64,000 bases of DNA from Rhodococcus sp. 1168 (GTDB taxonomy: Bacteria > Actinomycetota > Actinomycetes > Mycobacteriales > Mycobacteriaceae). How positions within the stretch are numbered: the stretch's first letter is position 1; each line of letters begins with the position of its first letter. The stretch lies in NCBI RefSeq assembly GCF_002091955.1, contig NZ_MKKY01000048.1, positions 1 through 64,000 on the forward strand. Direction: 5' to 3'. A program made the position numbers and the translations under genes. The notes under the pieces are model-generated. The model did not search any database. It saw nothing but the letters and a program-made list of their open reading frames with translations, and had not been told where the DNA came from. Shown one piece after another: positions 61,873 through 64,000 of the stretch.

Positions 61873-62719
61873 CACCGGCTTTCCCACCGCCGATGCGGAG
61901 AACGACTTCACGCGGCAGCGCCGACGCGCCGACATTGCACGATTGGTCGGGTGGCTACGTCGACAGCCCGACGACGTCAACACCATTCTGCCGTTCGACG
62001 AGGTCGTCGCCGCCCTCGGCAAGGTGGGTGAGCGCCAACTCGGCTTGCAGGTCATCCGGGTCGACTCCATCGTCGGAAGCGTCGACCGAACACGCGACTT
62101 CGATCGATTCTTCCGACCGACCTCGGCACGGATTCGGGAACGGTGGCAGCGCCTCGCTGCCGCCCAGCGACGCGGTGAGTCCATGCCGCCGATCCAGGTG
62201 TATCGCATCGGCTCGATGCATTTCGTACTCGACGGCCACCATCGGGTGTCCATCGCTTTCGCCATGCACCGAACCACGATCGACGCTCTGGTCACCGAGA
62301 TCATCACGCGCATCTCCCCCGAGGGCATCACCAGACGCGGCGATCTACTCATCAAGGATCACCGACGCATCTTCCTCACCCGCGTGCCCTTGGTCGGCAA
62401 GGCCCGCGACGCCGTGCAGGTCACCGATCCGTTCGAGTACGCAGAATTGAGCGAGTGCGTCGAAGCTTGGGGTTTCCGGCTGATCCAGGAGTTATCCGAG
62501 TTCGTCGATCGCCCAACCGTTGCCCGACGCTGGTTCGGCGAAGAGTTTCTCCCGGTCGTCAGGATGGTGCGCGCCGCCGACATCCTGGAAGGCAAGACGG
62601 ATGCCGAGGCGTATCTGTGGATGATCCGCGAACGGTATCGCCTGGTCCGCGAACATATTTGGAACGACGAGATCGTCTCCGAACTCCGCGAACGCGCCCG
62701 AGTCACACAACGTTCGTGA
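61862..62719 (+). CDS. ParB/Srx-like domain protein
   Basis: A 285-residue protein with a ParB/sulfiredoxin-like nucleotide-binding part: MPPIQVYRIGSMHFVLDGHHRVSIAFAMH, near residue 103-130, matches the ParB GxHR-type motif (DGHHR). An N-terminal helical part (RRADIARLVGWLRRQ) and a long C-terminal region of about 130 residues are unassigned. No helix-turn-helix typical of chromosome-partition ParB is visible, so it is probably not a partition protein. ATG overlaps the metallophosphoesterase gene by 11 bp. Confidence 0.75.
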   Translation: MARDTGFPTADAENDFTRQRRRADIARLVGWLRRQPDDVNTILPFDEVVAALGKVGERQLGLQVIRVDSIVGSVDRTRDFDRFFRPTSARIRERWQRLAAAQRRGESMPPIQVYRIGSMHFVLDGHHRVSIAFAMHRTTIDALVTEIITRISPEGITRRGDLLIKDHRRIFLTRVPLVGKARDAVQVTDPFEYAELSECVEAWGFRLIQELSEFVDRPTVARRWFGEEFLPVVRMVRAADILEGKTDAEAYLWMIRERYRLVREHIWNDEIVSELRERARVTQRS

Positions 62720-62780
62720 GCACCGCGTCGTAGTCGCGCCTTCCGCCCTCACCGAATCTCTGATAAGCATTTAGGTGCAC

Positions 62781-62800
62781 ACATCAAGTTTTTTTGATGT
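62781..62800. terminator. AT-rich hairpin
   Basis: ACATCAA (62781-62787) pairs with TTGATGT (62794-62800) around a T-rich loop, followed by CTTTTGC. It lies 62 bp after the ParB-like stop and resembles an intrinsic terminator. Confidence 0.55.
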
Positions 62801-62837
62801 CTTTTGCTCCATCGAAAATGTAACGGGGTTCTTCCGC

Positions 62838-64000
62838 ATGTCATCCGCGGTTCGCACGGAAGATCTACGACCAGGAGTTCTACTGCTGCCGGGTCTGTGC
62901 TTCGTGGTGATGACGGTCGCCGTCCTGCAGACGATGGTCATCCCGATCGTCGGAACGATAGGGATGCAGCTTCACGTCAGCCCTACCGCCGCCGGATGGG
63001 TGCTCACCGCCAATCTCCTCGCCGCCGTCGTCGCAACCCCGGTCATCGGCAGGTTGGCGGACTTGCACGGCAAACGCCCCGTGCTCATCGGCGTTCTGCT
63101 GCTCGTGCTCGCAGGTTCCCTCATCGCGGCGAGCACTCACTCCCTCGCACTACTGATCTTCGGACGAGTGCTTCAAGGTGTGTCGTACGCGCTGTTTCCG
63201 ATCGCCCTGGCGATCCTTCGCGACGAGATGCCGGACAGAAAACTGGTCGGCTCGATGGCCATTCTTTCGGGCACCCTCGGCGTCGGTGGTGGGTTCGGGC
63301 TCGTTCTGACGGGTTTGCTGACGGCGGACGGTGCCGATTATCACCGTGTCTTCTGGCTGACCGCGGTGTTCGTCCTCGGAGCTCTCGTGATCGCGTGGTT
63401 CGCCGTTCCAGCGCGCGCCCGCACTGGCCGCGGTTCGGTGGACTGGTGGGGCGCAGTCCTCCTGGCAATCGCGCTGGTCCTGTTGTTCCTCGCGTTGACG
63501 CAGGGCAGGGAATGGGGGTGGGGCTCGGTCGCCACCCTTACATGCTCGATCATCGGAGCCATCACGCTCGCCCTGTGGTGGATATTCGAGAACAAGACCG
63601 CAGCTCCCCTTGTAGCACCGCGCCTGCTCACGCACGGACCGCTGCTGGCGACGAATATCGCAACACTCTTCGTCGGTATCGGAATGTTCGTCAACTTCCT
63701 CGCCTGCTCGTACTTCGTGCAGACATCTCGTGAACTCGCCGGCTACGGCTTCAGCGCAACCGTGCTCGGGGCCAGCGTCGTGTACCTGCTGCCCGGAGCT
63801 GTCGTCGGCGTGATTGCCGCAACCTGCAGCGGGATATTCATCCGACGCTTCGGTGCACGACCGATACTGATCACGAGCGGTGGAATCGGAGTCGTCGGCT
63901 TCGTGTCCTTCGTCTTCTTCCACACCGTCACCTGGCAGGTCGTTCTCGCGACGTCGATCGTCAGTGTCTTCGTCAGCCTCGCCTTCGCGGCGATACCGAA
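62838..64000 (+). CDS. MFS transporter, DHA2-like (partial, runs off the window)
   Basis: An open frame continuing past the right end (387 codons seen). Motif A is GRLADLHGKRPVL after helix 2, GRVLQGVSYALFP marks helix 4, and motif C GVGGGFGLVLTG lies in helix 5. The helices continue past the usual central loop (RARTGRGSVDWWG), as in 14-helix drug exporters. It would export hydrophobic compounds using the proton gradient; no substrate is evident. Start is ATG 62838; the 3' end lies outside the window. Confidence 0.85.
   Translation, partial: MSSAVRTEDLRPGVLLLPGLCFVVMTVAVLQTMVIPIVGTIGMQLHVSPTAAGWVLTANLLAAVVATPVIGRLADLHGKRPVLIGVLLLVLAGSLIAASTHSLALLIFGRVLQGVSYALFPIALAILRDEMPDRKLVGSMAILSGTLGVGGGFGLVLTGLLTADGADYHRVFWLTAVFVLGALVIAWFAVPARARTGRGSVDWWGAVLLAIALVLLFLALTQGREWGWGSVATLTCSIIGAITLALWWIFENKTAAPLVAPRLLTHGPLLATNIATLFVGIGMFVNFLACSYFVQTSRELAGYGFSATVLGASVVYLLPGAVVGVIAATCSGIFIRRFGARPILITSGGIGVVGFVSFVFFHTVTWQVVLATSIVSVFVSLAFAAIP

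Noticed and set aside
60493-62719. A known toxin-immunity locus
   Set aside because: No toxin, secretion domain or ESX/WXG gene lies next to the SUFU gene, so I report only an unassigned cluster.
61862-62719. Chromosome-partition ParB
   Set aside because: Only the DGHHR-type motif is shared; no ParB helix-turn-helix, parA neighbour or parS-like site is seen.

Overview
The window reads as ordinary high-GC chromosomal DNA from a mycolic-acid actinobacterium, most likely a Rhodococcus-type member of the Mycobacteriales. The reasons are a fused Kgd/SucA-type 2-oxoglutarate enzyme, a FadD15-type acyl-CoA synthetase, several FadE-type acyl-CoA dehydrogenases, an F420-type LLM oxidoreductase, a mycothiol-lineage DinB protein, frequent GTG/TTG starts, 1-4 bp stop/start overlaps and candidate leaderless promoters. 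I see no rRNA, tRNA, CRISPR array, insertion sequence or prophage. Names of M. tuberculosis relatives are recalled from family knowledge and were not searched.

Layout. 0-3.7 kb: two secreted proteins of unknown function facing a DUF6924-like protein. 3.7-7.8 kb: small metabolic genes (SDR, SRPBCC, DinB, quinone reductase, methyltransferase, VanZ). 7.9-10.4 kb: a Stealth-family phosphotransferase convergent with a cAMP-phosphodiesterase-like enzyme, the same arrangement as cpsY/Rv0805. 10.5-16.2 kb: a paired acyl-CoA dehydrogenase operon, a phosphatase/RidA pair and an amino-acid ABC importer whose binding protein is fused to the permease. 16.3-24.5 kb: DEAD-box helicase, FadD15-type ligase, an esterase and a large nuclease-helicase of the TM0106/RecB-like type. 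24.4-32.4 kb: a PLP aldolase/TetR/aldonolactone oxidase cluster, a membrane molybdopterin enzyme, an adenine or adenosine deaminase, enoyl-CoA hydratase and acyl-CoA dehydrogenase.

32.5-39.5 kb: a cold-shock protein, GNAT and Xi-class GST-like genes, an AraC/VOC pair, an EcsC-like protein, an LLM oxidoreductase and a two-gene ABC transporter. 39.5-47.2 kb: a single-chain double ABC exporter followed by kgd. 47.4-51.5 kb: a TetR-controlled operon (Baeyer-Villiger-type monooxygenase, SDR, esterase) resembling part of the mymA operon. 51.4-56.1 kb: a betaine/choline-type ABC importer with a second, divergent binding protein. 56.1-60.5 kb: malic enzyme, a PHP phosphoesterase-MarC-small membrane protein operon and CorA. 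60.5-64.0 kb: a SUFU-domain protein divergent from a metallophosphoesterase/ParB-like pair, then a truncated MFS exporter.

Most of the window is core metabolism and transport. The points most worth a second look are the trifunctional nuclease-helicase, the SUFU/metallophosphoesterase/ParB-like cluster, the asymmetric fused ABC exporter, a 20-bp perfect hairpin embedded in overlapping coding ends, a leaderless promoter with two dyads in front of the monooxygenase operon, and a probable AUU start codon for the Stealth protein.
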